Source: Peribacillus frigoritolerans_B
Lineage (GTDB): Bacteria > Bacillota > Bacilli > Bacillales > DSM-1321
Length of the DNA stretch: 64,000 bases
Reading direction: 5' to 3'
NCBI RefSeq assembly: GCF_044762665.1
Contig: NZ_JBIWES010000007.1
Location: 62,001 to 126,000, forward strand
Shown here: positions 1-8,452 of the stretch, one piece after another
How positions within the stretch are numbered: the stretch's first letter is position 1
How the letters are laid out: the number at the start of each line of letters is the position of its first letter
Notes under the pieces: model-generated
What the model was told of the DNA's origin: nothing
Seen by the model: the letters and a program-made list of their open reading frames with translations, nothing else
Databases searched by the model: none
Program-made: the position numbers and the translations under genes

Positions 1-200
1 TTAAACGTGCAATCAAAGAAGGCATCCATTTAAAAGGGTATTACGCATGGTCTGTCATTGATCTATTAAGTTGGTTAAACGGGTATAAAAAGCAATATGG
101 ATTCATTTACGTGGATCATCATGATCAGTTAAACCGGAAAAAGAAACTGTCGTTTCATTGGTATAAGCATATTATCGAGACGAGAGGAGTAGAGCTGTAA
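1..200 (+). CDS. GH1 family beta-glucosidase / 6-phospho-beta-glucosidase, 3' end
   Basis: Partial gene entering from the left edge; the frame beginning at base 3 is open to a TAA at 198-200 and gives 65 residues. The fragment contains GYYAWSVIDLLSWLNGY, KQYGFIYVDH and SFHWYKHII, which match the conserved C-terminal block of glycoside hydrolase family 1 (the W-S...D...EW/SW stretch lining the aglycone site followed by the final FGLIYVD strand and the K-x-S-x-x-W-Y-K helix). The nucleophile and acid/base glutamates lie upstream of the window, so whether it acts on phosphorylated or free beta-glucosides cannot be decided. A terminator hairpin follows directly, duplicated by a repeat element. 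Confidence 0.8.
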   Translation, partial: KRAIKEGIHLKGYYAWSVIDLLSWLNGYKKQYGFIYVDHHDQLNRKKKLSFHWYKHIIETRGVEL

Positions 201-207
201 ACTGAAA

Positions 208-241
208 GAAAACCTCTTTTATTTTAATCAAAAGGTTTTGT
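208..241 (+). terminator. Terminator hairpin of the GH1 gene, upstream copy
   Basis: Stem AAAACCTC/TTTT...AAAAGGTTTT eight bases after the GH1 stop codon. The same 33-34 bp (three differences, one an indel) recurs at 466-498 on the far side of the inserted repeat element. Confidence 0.7.
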
Positions 242-465
242 CAGACCGTAGACAAACTCTATGAAAATCGAGTATGTCTACGGTTTTTTATTGATTTTTA
301 GATTTTGGACGTTGATTTCCACTACAGGCACTCGCTTTCCGCGGAAGGTCCGCCCTCGGCTTGCGCCTGCGGGGTCTCCCCTAGACGCGCTTTTCCCGCA
401 GGAGTCTCGCACCTTCCGTTCCAATCAACTAACTTTAGATAGAAACCCTCTTGTCTACAAACTCA
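242..465 (+). repeat. Dispersed terminator-associated repeat element, copy 1
   Basis: About 224 bp. It begins CAGACCGTAGACAAACTC and ends TTGTCTACAAACTCA; the ends share GTAGACAA in inverted orientation. The GC-rich core (311-429) opens with GTTGATT, closes with AATCAAC and contains CAGGCACTCGCTTTCCGCGG, a block that I recognise as a very common intergenic repeat in Bacillaceae. The left arm has a perfect 9-bp stem (246-254 with 275-283) followed by a T tract, so it can itself terminate transcription. It is bracketed by two copies of the GH1 terminator (208-241 and 466-498). A second copy lies at 20103-20307 in the same orientation. No convincing protein is encoded. Confidence 0.8.
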
Positions 466-500
466 GAAAACCTCTTTATTTTAATCAAGTGGTTTTGTGT
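466..500 (+). terminator. Terminator hairpin of the GH1 gene, downstream copy
   Basis: Stem AAAACC...GGTTTT, nearly the same as 208-241. Interpreted as a duplication made when the element at 242-465 inserted. Confidence 0.65.
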
Positions 501-507
501 TTAGGCA

Positions 508-546
508 GAGCATGTTTTGAGCAATCTTTCTCAAAACATGCTTTTT
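508..546 (+). terminator. Strong hairpin with T tract
   Basis: Perfect 12-bp stem GCATGTTTTGAG / CTCAAAACATGC with a short loop, followed by TTTTT. A second terminator behind the duplicated GH1 terminator, with no gene of its own. Confidence 0.75.
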
Positions 547-965
547 CCATTGGTCATTAATCAAGTTTTCTGATATGGGGAATTAGTCCAAAGTTCAAAC
601 CTCCTGATTCGTAGTCTGAATCTCCGGCTTCAAATTAACCAGACTGGAAATATGGTCCCGGATTGTAATGTAAATGTAAAAATATGAAAAAAGTTGTAAA
701 CAAATGTTAACATTACTAACAATGTACAGTTTTACGTTTTACTGTATAATGTTGAAGCGTGGTAGAGACCATGTCAAATAACCTTACAAAAGGAGATTAT
801 ATATGACGATTATTTCTTAGTTTTGAAAAGTCCCCCGCATGGCTTGTCCCGTTGAAAAAACCTACAATATTTAGATTAATTTCGATCAAGTAATTCCCTC
901 TAAAATGAAAGAATGTCATTTTTCGTGATGATGCTAGATTCCAATCTTAAAAAACGACTAAGGAT
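547..965 (+). promoter_or_regulatory. SulP upstream region with promoter and five-codon leader ORF
   Basis: About 420 bp without a gene. A good -10 (TATAAT, 745-750) has a plausible -35 TGTACA at 723-728. Downstream an AAAGGAG site precedes a tiny reading frame, MTIIS (803-820), then about 145 bases of leader to the SulP start. The remaining sequence shows no recognised riboswitch. Whether the mini-ORF is translated is unknown. Confidence 0.4.
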
Positions 966-2621
966 GTGAGTTTGAAAAAGATGATAAAAGATTCTAGATT
1001 TCAAGGATATAACATAAAGGGTTTTCAAAAGGACGTAACGGCAGGATTGGTCGTAGGTGTTGTAGCCATTCCTTTAGGGTTGGCTTTTGCAATTGCTTCA
1101 GGCGTCGAACCGATATACGGGTTATATACGACCATCATCGCTGGTATTCTCATATCGATTTTGGGTGGCTCCAAGTTTCAAATTGGAGGGCCGACCGGGG
1201 CGTTTGTTCCTTTATTATTTGGAATCGTTATGCAATATGGGTATGAAAGTCTGCTTATTGCCGGATTTTTAGCCGGAATGATGTTAGTCTTGATGGGTCT
1301 TCTTAAGTTAGGCAATTTGATGAAGTTCATTCCCCGTCCCGTCATCATTGGATTTACAACAGGAATTGCGATAATAATCTTTTCAGGACAAATTGCCAAC
1401 TTCTTTGGCATGAAAGTGGAAAAACATGAAGCGTTCATGGATAACATGAAGGAACTGGTGATTAAAGCAGATACGATCAATCTATATAGTGTGATCGTTG
1501 CGATAATATGTTTGGTCGTCATATTGTTGGCACCCAGGCTTCTGCCGCGAGTGCCAGGACCGCTTCTGGGTCTGCTGATATCAACAGTGGCAGCTTACGT
1601 TTTATTTTCCGATAAGGTGGCTACGATAGGTTCCACGTATGGAGCGATTCCGAGAGGTTTTCCGGAATTTCAAGTTCCGGAGCTTTCAGTGGAAGTCATT
1701 ATCACACTCCTTCCCGTCGCTTTTACAATTGCCTTGTTAGGCGGTGTCGAGTCATTGTTATCCGCTACCGTGGCCGATAACATGGGAGGAACCAAGCATG
1801 ATAGTAATAAGGAGTTGGTTGGTCAAGGAATCGCGAATATCGCGACCCCATTCTTCGGCGGGATACCTGCAACAGGTGCCATTGCCAGGACAGCTACCAA
1901 TATAAAAAGCGGGGCAGTCTCCCCGATGTCCGGAGTCATTCACGGAATTGTCGTTTTACTGGTTTTACTGGTACTTTCTCCATATGCAGCGCATATACCT
2001 TTGGCTAGCATGGCGCCCATATTGATGTTTGTTGCCTGGAATATGAGTGAAAGAAAGGAATTCGCTCATGTATTGAAAACGAAGACGGCGGATTCTGCGG
2101 TTTTGCTAGTTACCTTCCTCATCACTGTCTTCACTGATTTAATCATGGGAGTGGGAATCGGCTTATTGATTGCATTCATCACCTTCATTGCAAAAATGAG
2201 CCACTCGTTAAAGGTTAGGGAAAGAAGTCATGAGATTGCCGAGATTGTTCCAATTGATAATTCGGATTCAAAGATCAATGTGTATAACTTGGAAGGGCCT
2301 CTCTTCTTTGGTTCGATAGACGTCCTGGAGTCATCGATATTGGCGAACTTGGATAATAAGACGAAAGTGTTGGTATTAAGCATGCGCCGGGTAACATATA
2401 TGGACACTTCAGCAGAGGCTGCACTATTGGCGATCGTTAATCGGATCGGAAAATATAAGGGGAAATTGATCATTTCCGGAATTCAGCAGCAACCAAAGGA
2501 ATTGTTACTCAGCACTGGGTTGTATCATAAAATAGAAAAACAGCACTTTTTTAAATCGAAGGAAGATGCCCTGTATTTTGCCAAGAAGCAGTTGAAGGGC
2601 AATTCGGATAAAGTAGTCTAA
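966..2621 (+). CDS. SulP family anion transporter with C-terminal STAS domain
   Basis: 551 residues from a GTG start, with AAGGA four bases before it. Residues about 15-385 are the hydrophobic SulP/SLC26 transport core (many membrane helices; the N-terminal GLVVGVVAIPLGLAFAIASG and the GGIPATGAIARTATNIKSGA segments are family hallmarks). Residues about 430-540 form a STAS domain with VTYMDTSAEAALL, containing the D-T/S motif that in SpoIIAA-like domains carries the phosphorylated serine. Members carry sulfate, bicarbonate or other oxyanions; the substrate here cannot be told from sequence. No carbonic anhydrase or sulfate-assimilation gene is adjacent. It is monocistronic unless it reads into the MerR gene 84 bases downstream. 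Confidence 0.88.
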   Translation: MSLKKMIKDSRFQGYNIKGFQKDVTAGLVVGVVAIPLGLAFAIASGVEPIYGLYTTIIAGILISILGGSKFQIGGPTGAFVPLLFGIVMQYGYESLLIAGFLAGMMLVLMGLLKLGNLMKFIPRPVIIGFTTGIAIIIFSGQIANFFGMKVEKHEAFMDNMKELVIKADTINLYSVIVAIICLVVILLAPRLLPRVPGPLLGLLISTVAAYVLFSDKVATIGSTYGAIPRGFPEFQVPELSVEVIITLLPVAFTIALLGGVESLLSATVADNMGGTKHDSNKELVGQGIANIATPFFGGIPATGAIARTATNIKSGAVSPMSGVIHGIVVLLVLLVLSPYAAHIPLASMAPILMFVAWNMSERKEFAHVLKTKTADSAVLLVTFLITVFTDLIMGVGIGLLIAFITFIAKMSHSLKVRERSHEIAEIVPIDNSDSKINVYNLEGPLFFGSIDVLESSILANLDNKTKVLVLSMRRVTYMDTSAEAALLAIVNRIGKYKGKLIISGIQQQPKELLLSTGLYHKIEKQHFFKSKEDALYFAKKQLKGNSDKVV

Positions 2622-2705
2622 TAGTTTCATCTTGAAGTCACCTTTTTGGATAGATGTGTTATAGTATCGTTAACAGTAGATTTTTTAAAGAAGGTGACTA
2701 TCTGG

Positions 2706-3119
2706 GTGAATGTATATCGGATTGGCCAGCTTGCTGAACTTGCGAATGTTTCGAGAAGAACCATTGACTATTACACACAATTAGGAATGCTGAACTATGA
2801 AAAAACTGGGTCAAGATATCGGTATTACACAGAAGATGCTTTAAATCGTCTTCAAATGATTAATCGGTATAAAGAACAGAATATGCCTTTGACTGAAATC
2901 AAGGAACGTTTACAAGTCTTGTCTGAAACCACTGTTGATTCTGAGCAAGTGCTATTGATGGTGGACAAGCTATCTACAGACCTTAAAGGACTGGAGAATG
3001 AATTGCTGGAATTAAAGCCTTTATTGGAACAGCTCGATGAACAGCAATTAACATATGCTGCACAGCAGCTTTCAGTTCGGGGCAGCTCTTTATTGAGTAT
3101 CCTTGCCATGCTCGCCTAA
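2706..3119 (+). CDS. MerR family transcriptional regulator
   Basis: 137 residues. GTG at 2706 is preferred because AAGGTGA lies eight bases upstream and the MerR fold begins immediately (VYRIGQLAELANVSRRTIDYYTQLGML); the in-frame ATG at 2646 would add 20 unrelated residues. Residues 3-70 are the winged helix-turn-helix, with the canonical R-T-x-x-Y-Y in the recognition region and the wing SRYRYYTEDALNRL. The rest is a predicted coiled-coil dimerisation helix (about 75-120) and a short tail without cysteine clusters, so a metal sensor is unlikely. It could control the neighbouring SulP gene or the kynurenine operon that follows; neither is shown. Confidence 0.85.
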   Translation: MNVYRIGQLAELANVSRRTIDYYTQLGMLNYEKTGSRYRYYTEDALNRLQMINRYKEQNMPLTEIKERLQVLSETTVDSEQVLLMVDKLSTDLKGLENELLELKPLLEQLDEQQLTYAAQQLSVRGSSLLSILAMLA

Positions 3120-3134
3120 GATTTTTGCCGATTT

Positions 3135-3171
3135 CAACAAAAAGAGACCTGATTGGGTCTTTTTTTGTTGA
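3135..3171 (+). terminator. Terminator after the MerR gene
   Basis: Long stem CAACAAAAAGAGACC / GGGTCTTTTTTTGTTG with loop TGATT. Confidence 0.85.
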
Positions 3172-3312
3172 ACTGGTAGTTGAAAACCATTATTTAAAAT
3201 AACAATTCAAATTCCTGGTGATTACCTGAGCTTTATATACGATAGCGGTACTTTATTTTGGATGAACTGACTCTATAGATCTTTTTTCGACAAGGATGAA
3301 GGAGATAAGGGA

Positions 3313-3354
3313 ATGGAAAAAGAAGAACTTACATATCTACTATTATATATATGA
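3313..3354 (+). CDS. Possible 13-residue leader peptide before the kynurenine operon
   Basis: MEKEELTYLLLYI, with AAGGAGATAAGG placed well ahead of its ATG and its TGA just upstream of the ribosome site (AGAGGTG) of the esterase gene. It has no tryptophan codon, so Trp-codon attenuation is unlikely; translational coupling is possible. Only position and ribosome site support it. Confidence 0.3.
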   Translation: MEKEELTYLLLYI

Positions 3355-3368
3355 AGAGGTGAATGGGA

Positions 3369-4883
3369 ATGATTGGATCGATAGTTACGACGGTAAAAGG
3401 ACATCTTCAAGGTACTATGGAAAACGATATATGCGTTTGGCGTGGAGTCAGGTATGCGAAAGCGCCGATTGATGGTCTGCGTTTCCGTTCTCCAGAGCCA
3501 ATTGATAATTGGAGCGGTGTCATGGATGCGGTGGATTTTGGTCCCGTTCCCCCGCAGCCGACGGATCGGGCGGTAAGAACGGGAATGAGCGGAAATGAAA
3601 AAATGGATGAGGATTGCTTGTTCCTGAATATTTGGTCGCCTAGAGCTGATGATAAAAAACGCCCGGTAATGGTGTGGATTCCTGGAGGAGCATATATAAC
3701 GGGAGCTGGATCCCTTGATATGTACAATGGGCGCTTACTGGCTAAAAATGGAGATGTAGTCGTAGTAAGCATCAACTATAGGCTGGGGGCACTGGGATAT
3801 CTGGATTTTACCGAGTTGGCAGATGAAGGGGAAATATTTGAAAACAATTTAGGTTTACGTGATCAAGTTGCGTCTTTAAAATGGGTTAAAGAAAATATAG
3901 AAGCTTTTGGGGGCGACCCTGATAATGTTACGATATTTGGTGAATCAGCTGGTGGTAATGCGGTGACGACGTTACTAACTGTGCCTTCAGCGAGAGGTCT
4001 ATTTAAACAGGCCATTGCAGAAAGTCCTGCCCCGACATCTGTTTATGGAAAAGGATTTGCGCGTCAATTCAGTGAAAGGTTCCTTGAAATATTAGGCATT
4101 GGAAAGGGTGAAATCCACCGGTTAAAAACACTTCCAGTTCAAGAGATTGTCGCTGCCTCCCACCGACTCTTACGGGAAAACTCACAAGCCATGCCAGGCT
4201 CACTATCATTTGGACCAGTCGTAGATGGTGACTTCCTGCCCGATTATCCACTAGAATCGATTCGATCCGGAAAAGCAAAGGGAATATCCTTGCTTATAGG
4301 AACAAATCGGGACGAAGCAACATTATTCGATCAGATGGAACCCCCGTTAATCCCAACGAATACGGCGATGATTCATAAAATGTTCGAAAATACTGATCCG
4401 GAGGCGGAAGAGCGAATTACGAATGCTTATACAAACTATCCAGAAAAGGAAGCTGTACTTGGCATTGGCCGTGATGCGACTTTCCATATTCCCTCGGTTT
4501 GGTATGCGGAGGCATACAGCCGCTTTGAAAAAACATGGATGTATCGTTTTGATTATAAAACGGCGGCAATGCGCATAAGTAAATTAGGAGCGACGCATGG
4601 AATGGAAATCCCTTTTGCTTTCCAGACTTTCGACTCGGCATTTGGGAAACGGATTGTTTCATATGGTTCAAGGTCAGCTGCCCTAAAGGTTTCCCATAGA
4701 ATGCAGGGCCATTGGGTCAACTTTGCGAAATATGGAAACCCGAACCCCCCGGAAGGTGAAATTTGGCCGAAATATGATGAAACCAACCACTACACAATGA
4801 TTTTTGATAAAAAGGATTATATTGAAAAAGATCCTGACAGAATGATAAGGTTGGCATGGGAAGGGGTAGGGATTTACAAGTGA
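3369..4883 (+). CDS. Type B carboxylesterase (p-nitrobenzyl esterase-like)
   Basis: 504 residues from ATG 3369, chosen over ATG 3363 because AGAGGTG is then seven bases away. An alpha/beta-hydrolase of the carboxylesterase type B family: EDCLFLNIW near the N-terminus, the oxyanion segment WIPGGAYITGAGS, the nucleophile elbow FGESAGG (Ser about 193), acidic residue in GTNRDEATLF and the histidine in GATHGMEIPFAF. No signal peptide, so cytoplasmic. It is the first gene of a unit with kynU, a permease, kynA and kynB, and its 3' end is 32 bases from kynU. Hydrolysis of an ester or amide in the tryptophan pathway is an inference; it might compensate for the broken kynB. Confidence 0.88.
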   Translation: MIGSIVTTVKGHLQGTMENDICVWRGVRYAKAPIDGLRFRSPEPIDNWSGVMDAVDFGPVPPQPTDRAVRTGMSGNEKMDEDCLFLNIWSPRADDKKRPVMVWIPGGAYITGAGSLDMYNGRLLAKNGDVVVVSINYRLGALGYLDFTELADEGEIFENNLGLRDQVASLKWVKENIEAFGGDPDNVTIFGESAGGNAVTTLLTVPSARGLFKQAIAESPAPTSVYGKGFARQFSERFLEILGIGKGEIHRLKTLPVQEIVAASHRLLRENSQAMPGSLSFGPVVDGDFLPDYPLESIRSGKAKGISLLIGTNRDEATLFDQMEPPLIPTNTAMIHKMFENTDPEAEERITNAYTNYPEKEAVLGIGRDATFHIPSVWYAEAYSRFEKTWMYRFDYKTAAMRISKLGATHGMEIPFAFQTFDSAFGKRIVSYGSRSAALKVSHRMQGHWVNFAKYGNPNPPEGEIWPKYDETNHYTMIFDKKDYIEKDPDRMIRLAWEGVGIYK

Positions 4884-4915
4884 AGAATAGTGGATTGGAA
4901 GGAAGCGGGGAGAAC

Positions 4916-6202
4916 ATGGATATCAATAATTTCATGTCAACGAAAGAGTATGCGAAAACTTTGGATCAGGAAGATCCATTAGTTTCTTACAGAGAGGAGT
5001 TCTATTTGAACCCCGGGATGATTTATATGGATGGCAACTCATTGGGACTTTTATCGAAGCGGGCTGAGAAAAGTTTAATGAAGTCATTGGAAGATTGGAA
5101 AAAGTATGGAATCGATGGCTGGACGGAGGGTGCCGAGCCCTGGTTTTACTTTTCTGAGAGATTGGGTGAATTGAGTGCCCCGCTGGTAGGTGCTTTGGCG
5201 GATGAAGTGATAATGGGAGGGTCGACTACAGCTAATCTGCATCAGCTTGCGGCCACTTTTTTTGAACCGAGAGCTGGCAGGAATAAGATTTTGGCGGATG
5301 AACTAACCTTCCCTAGTGATATCTATGCACTTCAAAGCCAGCTCCGATTGCATGGGCTTGATCCTTCGGTACACTTGGTTCAAGTGAAAAGCAGAGATGG
5401 TAAATTCCTTGAAGAAGATGACATCATTGCAGAGATGAACGAGGATATAGCGATGATTGTACTTCCGACGGTTTTATATCGAAGCGGTCAGATACTTGAT
5501 ATGGAGAGGTTAACGAAGGAAGCGCATGCACGTGGAATCATGGTGGGATTCGATGCCTGTCATTCTGTGGGTGTCATCCCGCATTTGTTTGACAACTGGG
5601 AAGTGGATTTCGCGTTTTGGTGTAATTATAAGCATTTGAATGGCGGACCAGGATGTGTAGCGGGGTTATATGTGAATCGTAAGCATTTCGCAAGGAAGCC
5701 TGGGTTGGCTGGATGGTTTGGTTCGCGGAAAGATAAGCAGTTCGATATGGAACATACCTTTACCCAGGCAAATTCGGCAGGTGCCTTCCAGATTGGAACT
5801 CCCCATATATTAAGCATGGCTCCCCTATTAGGCTCGCTTGAAATGTTTGCGGAAGCGGGGATAGAACACATTCGGAAGAAGTCCTTGAGGCTGACTCAAT
5901 ATCTTATGGATTTAATACAATCGGAATTAATGGGATATGGATTTGAAATTGGGAGCCCAAGGCATGAAGCAAAAAGGGGCGGTCATATCATCCTTAAACA
6001 TCCAGAAGCTGCGAGAATATGTAAAGCATTGAAACAAGAAGCCATCATCCCCGATTATCGTGAACCGGATATGATTCGTTTAGCACCTGTCGCTCTTTAT
6101 ACCTCTTTTCAGGAAGTCTATGAAACTGTAAAGGTGCTTAAGAAAATCATGGACGGCAGATTATATGAAAACTATGAAAATATAAGGGGAATCATTGCCT
6201 AG
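4916..6202 (+). CDS. kynU: Kynureninase
   Basis: 428 residues. Hydrolyses L-kynurenine to anthranilate and alanine using pyridoxal phosphate. ATG 4916 gives the usual family length and follows GGGGAG; longer in-frame starts overlap the esterase. Family signatures: YLNPGMIYMDGNSLGLLSK at the N-terminus, GSTTANLHQL in the cofactor region, and WCNYKHLNGGPG with the Schiff-base lysine at about residue 239. The C-terminal GGHIILKHPEA and DMIRLAPVALYTSFQE are typical. Cytosolic homodimer in known cases. Part of a co-directional operon with 14 bases to the permease gene. Confidence 0.95.
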   Translation: MDINNFMSTKEYAKTLDQEDPLVSYREEFYLNPGMIYMDGNSLGLLSKRAEKSLMKSLEDWKKYGIDGWTEGAEPWFYFSERLGELSAPLVGALADEVIMGGSTTANLHQLAATFFEPRAGRNKILADELTFPSDIYALQSQLRLHGLDPSVHLVQVKSRDGKFLEEDDIIAEMNEDIAMIVLPTVLYRSGQILDMERLTKEAHARGIMVGFDACHSVGVIPHLFDNWEVDFAFWCNYKHLNGGPGCVAGLYVNRKHFARKPGLAGWFGSRKDKQFDMEHTFTQANSAGAFQIGTPHILSMAPLLGSLEMFAEAGIEHIRKKSLRLTQYLMDLIQSELMGYGFEIGSPRHEAKRGGHIILKHPEAARICKALKQEAIIPDYREPDMIRLAPVALYTSFQEVYETVKVLKKIMDGRLYENYENIRGIIA

Positions 6203-6216
6203 AATGGGAGCAACAT

Positions 6217-7566
6217 ATGGAGAAAAATAAGCTGCATCGTGAATTATCATCGAATCAAATCACCATGATAGCCATGGGATGTGCAATTGGCACCGGATTA
6301 TTTTTGGGCAGCGGCCTTGCGATTTCAACGGCAGGTCCAAGTGTACTTATCAGCTATGCAATAGGTGCATTCATTGTCCTTCTGCTGATGGGCTGTTTGG
6401 CGGAAATGACTGTGGCCTATCCAACATCGGGATCCTTTGGAACCATTGCTGAAAAATATATAAGTCCATTTGCGGGTTTTGTTGTGAGGTATTCATATTG
6501 GATAGCGAATGTTCTTGCCATTGGTGTCGAAGTGAGTGCCATCGCTGTTTATATGAAATATTGGTTCCCGGCTGTGCCTGGAAGCATTTGGATTTTTCTT
6601 TTTGCTGCACTGCTAATCTATGTAAATGCGACGAGTGTCAATACATTTGGGAATTTTGAGTATGTATTTTCAATGATCAAGATAAGTGCCATTGTCATAT
6701 TCATTCTACTGGGCGCCTATGTGGTGATTGGCGCCGAACCTTCAAGCGGGATCGGTGTAGAGAACTATGCCAATGATGGAGGTTTTATGCCTTTCGGATT
6801 TTGGGGGCTCTGGGTCGCCATATTCATTTCGCTCTTCAGCTTTTTGGGAACTGAGTTGATAGCCGTGACGGCGGGAGAAGCAAAGGACCCGGATATAGCC
6901 GTACCCAAAGCTTTGAAGGCAACTGTCTTCAGGCTTGCCACTTTTTATGTACTGACTATCGGGATCATGTTGATGATTGTTCCCTGGCAATCTGCGGGTA
7001 TTGATAAGAGCCCATTTGTTAAGGTAATGGAAACCCTGAATGTTCCCGGGGCATCGGGGATAATGAATTTCATTATTTTAACCGCTGCTTTATCTGCAAT
7101 GAATAGTCAATTATATGCCTCCACCAGAATGATATTTTCATTATCCGAGCAACGGCAGGCTCCTGCCCTATTTCAAAAAGTGAGCAGGAAAGGTGTCCCG
7201 GTAAGGGCCCTTCTCATATCCACTTTAGGAATATTTCTTGCTGCAGGAGTAAAGGTCCTGCTTCCGGATACTTCATATGCATTCATGATGGGGGTATCGA
7301 TGTTCGGAGCCATTTTAACCTGGTTCATGGTGTTCATTTCCCATTTATATTTCAGGAAGAGGTGGGAGAAATCAGGGGGCCGCAAATTACCGGTTAAAAT
7401 GTATGGATTTCCATATCTAACGATTCTTGGTGCATTTCTTTTGTTTGCTTTGACGGTTTCCACCTGGTTCACTGGCCCATTTAAAATCGTGCTCCAGTTC
7501 GGGGTTCCTTGGCTGATCTTTCTTTGCATCGTTTATTTATTGATGTCGAAAATCAAAAGAAAGTAA
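6217..7566 (+). CDS. APC/AAT family amino-acid permease, probably for tryptophan or kynurenine
   Basis: 449 residues, about 12 membrane helices. It begins with the amino acid transporter signature: LSSNQITMIAMGCAIGTGLFLGSG corresponds to the unwound helix 1 (G-x-G-T-G) that binds the amino and carboxyl groups of the substrate. AEMTVAYPTSGSF and GTELIAVTAGEAKDP are also conserved in the amino acid-proton symporter group. Ribosome site GGGAG precedes the ATG. Substrate assignment comes only from its place between kynU and kynA, both acting on tryptophan catabolites. Confidence 0.85.
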   Translation: MEKNKLHRELSSNQITMIAMGCAIGTGLFLGSGLAISTAGPSVLISYAIGAFIVLLLMGCLAEMTVAYPTSGSFGTIAEKYISPFAGFVVRYSYWIANVLAIGVEVSAIAVYMKYWFPAVPGSIWIFLFAALLIYVNATSVNTFGNFEYVFSMIKISAIVIFILLGAYVVIGAEPSSGIGVENYANDGGFMPFGFWGLWVAIFISLFSFLGTELIAVTAGEAKDPDIAVPKALKATVFRLATFYVLTIGIMLMIVPWQSAGIDKSPFVKVMETLNVPGASGIMNFIILTAALSAMNSQLYASTRMIFSLSEQRQAPALFQKVSRKGVPVRALLISTLGIFLAAGVKVLLPDTSYAFMMGVSMFGAILTWFMVFISHLYFRKRWEKSGGRKLPVKMYGFPYLTILGAFLLFALTVSTWFTGPFKIVLQFGVPWLIFLCIVYLLMSKIKRK

Positions 7567-7583
7567 AGGGAAAGAGGGATAGT

Positions 7584-8429
7584 ATGGATAAGGGTCCAAG
7601 AGATGAACATCGTTTGGAAGAAAGTATGGTAACTGATTTTAAAAAAGATATGTCCTATGGGGACTACCTGCATTTAAATCAAATATTATCAAGTCAGCAT
7701 CGGCTTTCCGGCCATCACGATGAAATGCTGTTCATCATCATTCACCAAACAAGTGAATTATGGATGAAATTGATCCTCCATGAATTGACTGCAGCAACTG
7801 ATCATATTGTGGCAGGACATTTGGAGCCTTCCTTTAAGATGCTATCCAGAGTGGCCAGGATCCAACAGCAACTAGTTCAATCCTGGAATGTGCTTTCGAC
7901 CTTGACGCCATCCGATTATATGGAATTCCGGGAGAAACTAGGAAACTCTTCAGGGTTTCAATCATTTCAGAACAGGTTGATAGAATTTGCGATGGGTCAA
8001 AAGAATTCGCAAATATTGGCCGTTTTCCGTCATCAGCCCGAGCTTCATGAGTCGATGATGGCGGCCTTGAATAAACCTAGTATTTATGATGCGGCTATAG
8101 GGGCTTTGGCTGCAAGGGGGCTTCCCATTGACCAATCGGTATTGAACAGGGATTGGTCTGTAATTTATCAGGAAAATGCAAGTGTTGAAAGTGCGTGGCT
8201 GACCGTTTACCGTGATGTGCATAACTACTGGGATTTGTATGAGCTGGCCGAAAAACTCGTTGATATTGGAAGTCAACAACAATTCTGGAGGTTCAATCAT
8301 ATGAGCACCGTAGAACGGATCATCGGTCATAAAAAGGGAACTGGCGGATCGTCCGGTGTAAGTTATCTGAAGAAAGTGGTCGAACAGCCATTTTTTCCTG
8401 AGCTTTGGACATTAAGGACCAAACTGTAA
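7584..8429 (+). CDS. kynA: Tryptophan 2,3-dioxygenase
   Basis: 281 residues, heme enzyme that opens the indole ring of L-tryptophan to N-formylkynurenine. ATG 7584 follows AGAGGGA; the longer frame would run into the permease gene. Signatures: SYGDYLHLNQILSSQ at the N-terminus, HDEMLFIIIHQTSELWMK containing the distal histidine, and FNHMSTVERIIGHKKGTGG with the likely proximal heme ligand His239. Length matches the bacterial enzymes. It sits 17 bases after the permease and 23 bases before kynB. Confidence 0.96.
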   Translation: MDKGPRDEHRLEESMVTDFKKDMSYGDYLHLNQILSSQHRLSGHHDEMLFIIIHQTSELWMKLILHELTAATDHIVAGHLEPSFKMLSRVARIQQQLVQSWNVLSTLTPSDYMEFREKLGNSSGFQSFQNRLIEFAMGQKNSQILAVFRHQPELHESMMAALNKPSIYDAAIGALAARGLPIDQSVLNRDWSVIYQENASVESAWLTVYRDVHNYWDLYELAEKLVDIGSQQQFWRFNHMSTVERIIGHKKGTGGSSGVSYLKKVVEQPFFPELWTLRTKL

Positions 8430-8452
8430 GCTTTGACTGGAAGGGTGAATAC

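Noticed and set aside
242..465. 99-codon frame inside repeat copy 1
   Set aside because: It runs through the GC-rich repeat core, has no ribosome site and is not kept in copy 2.
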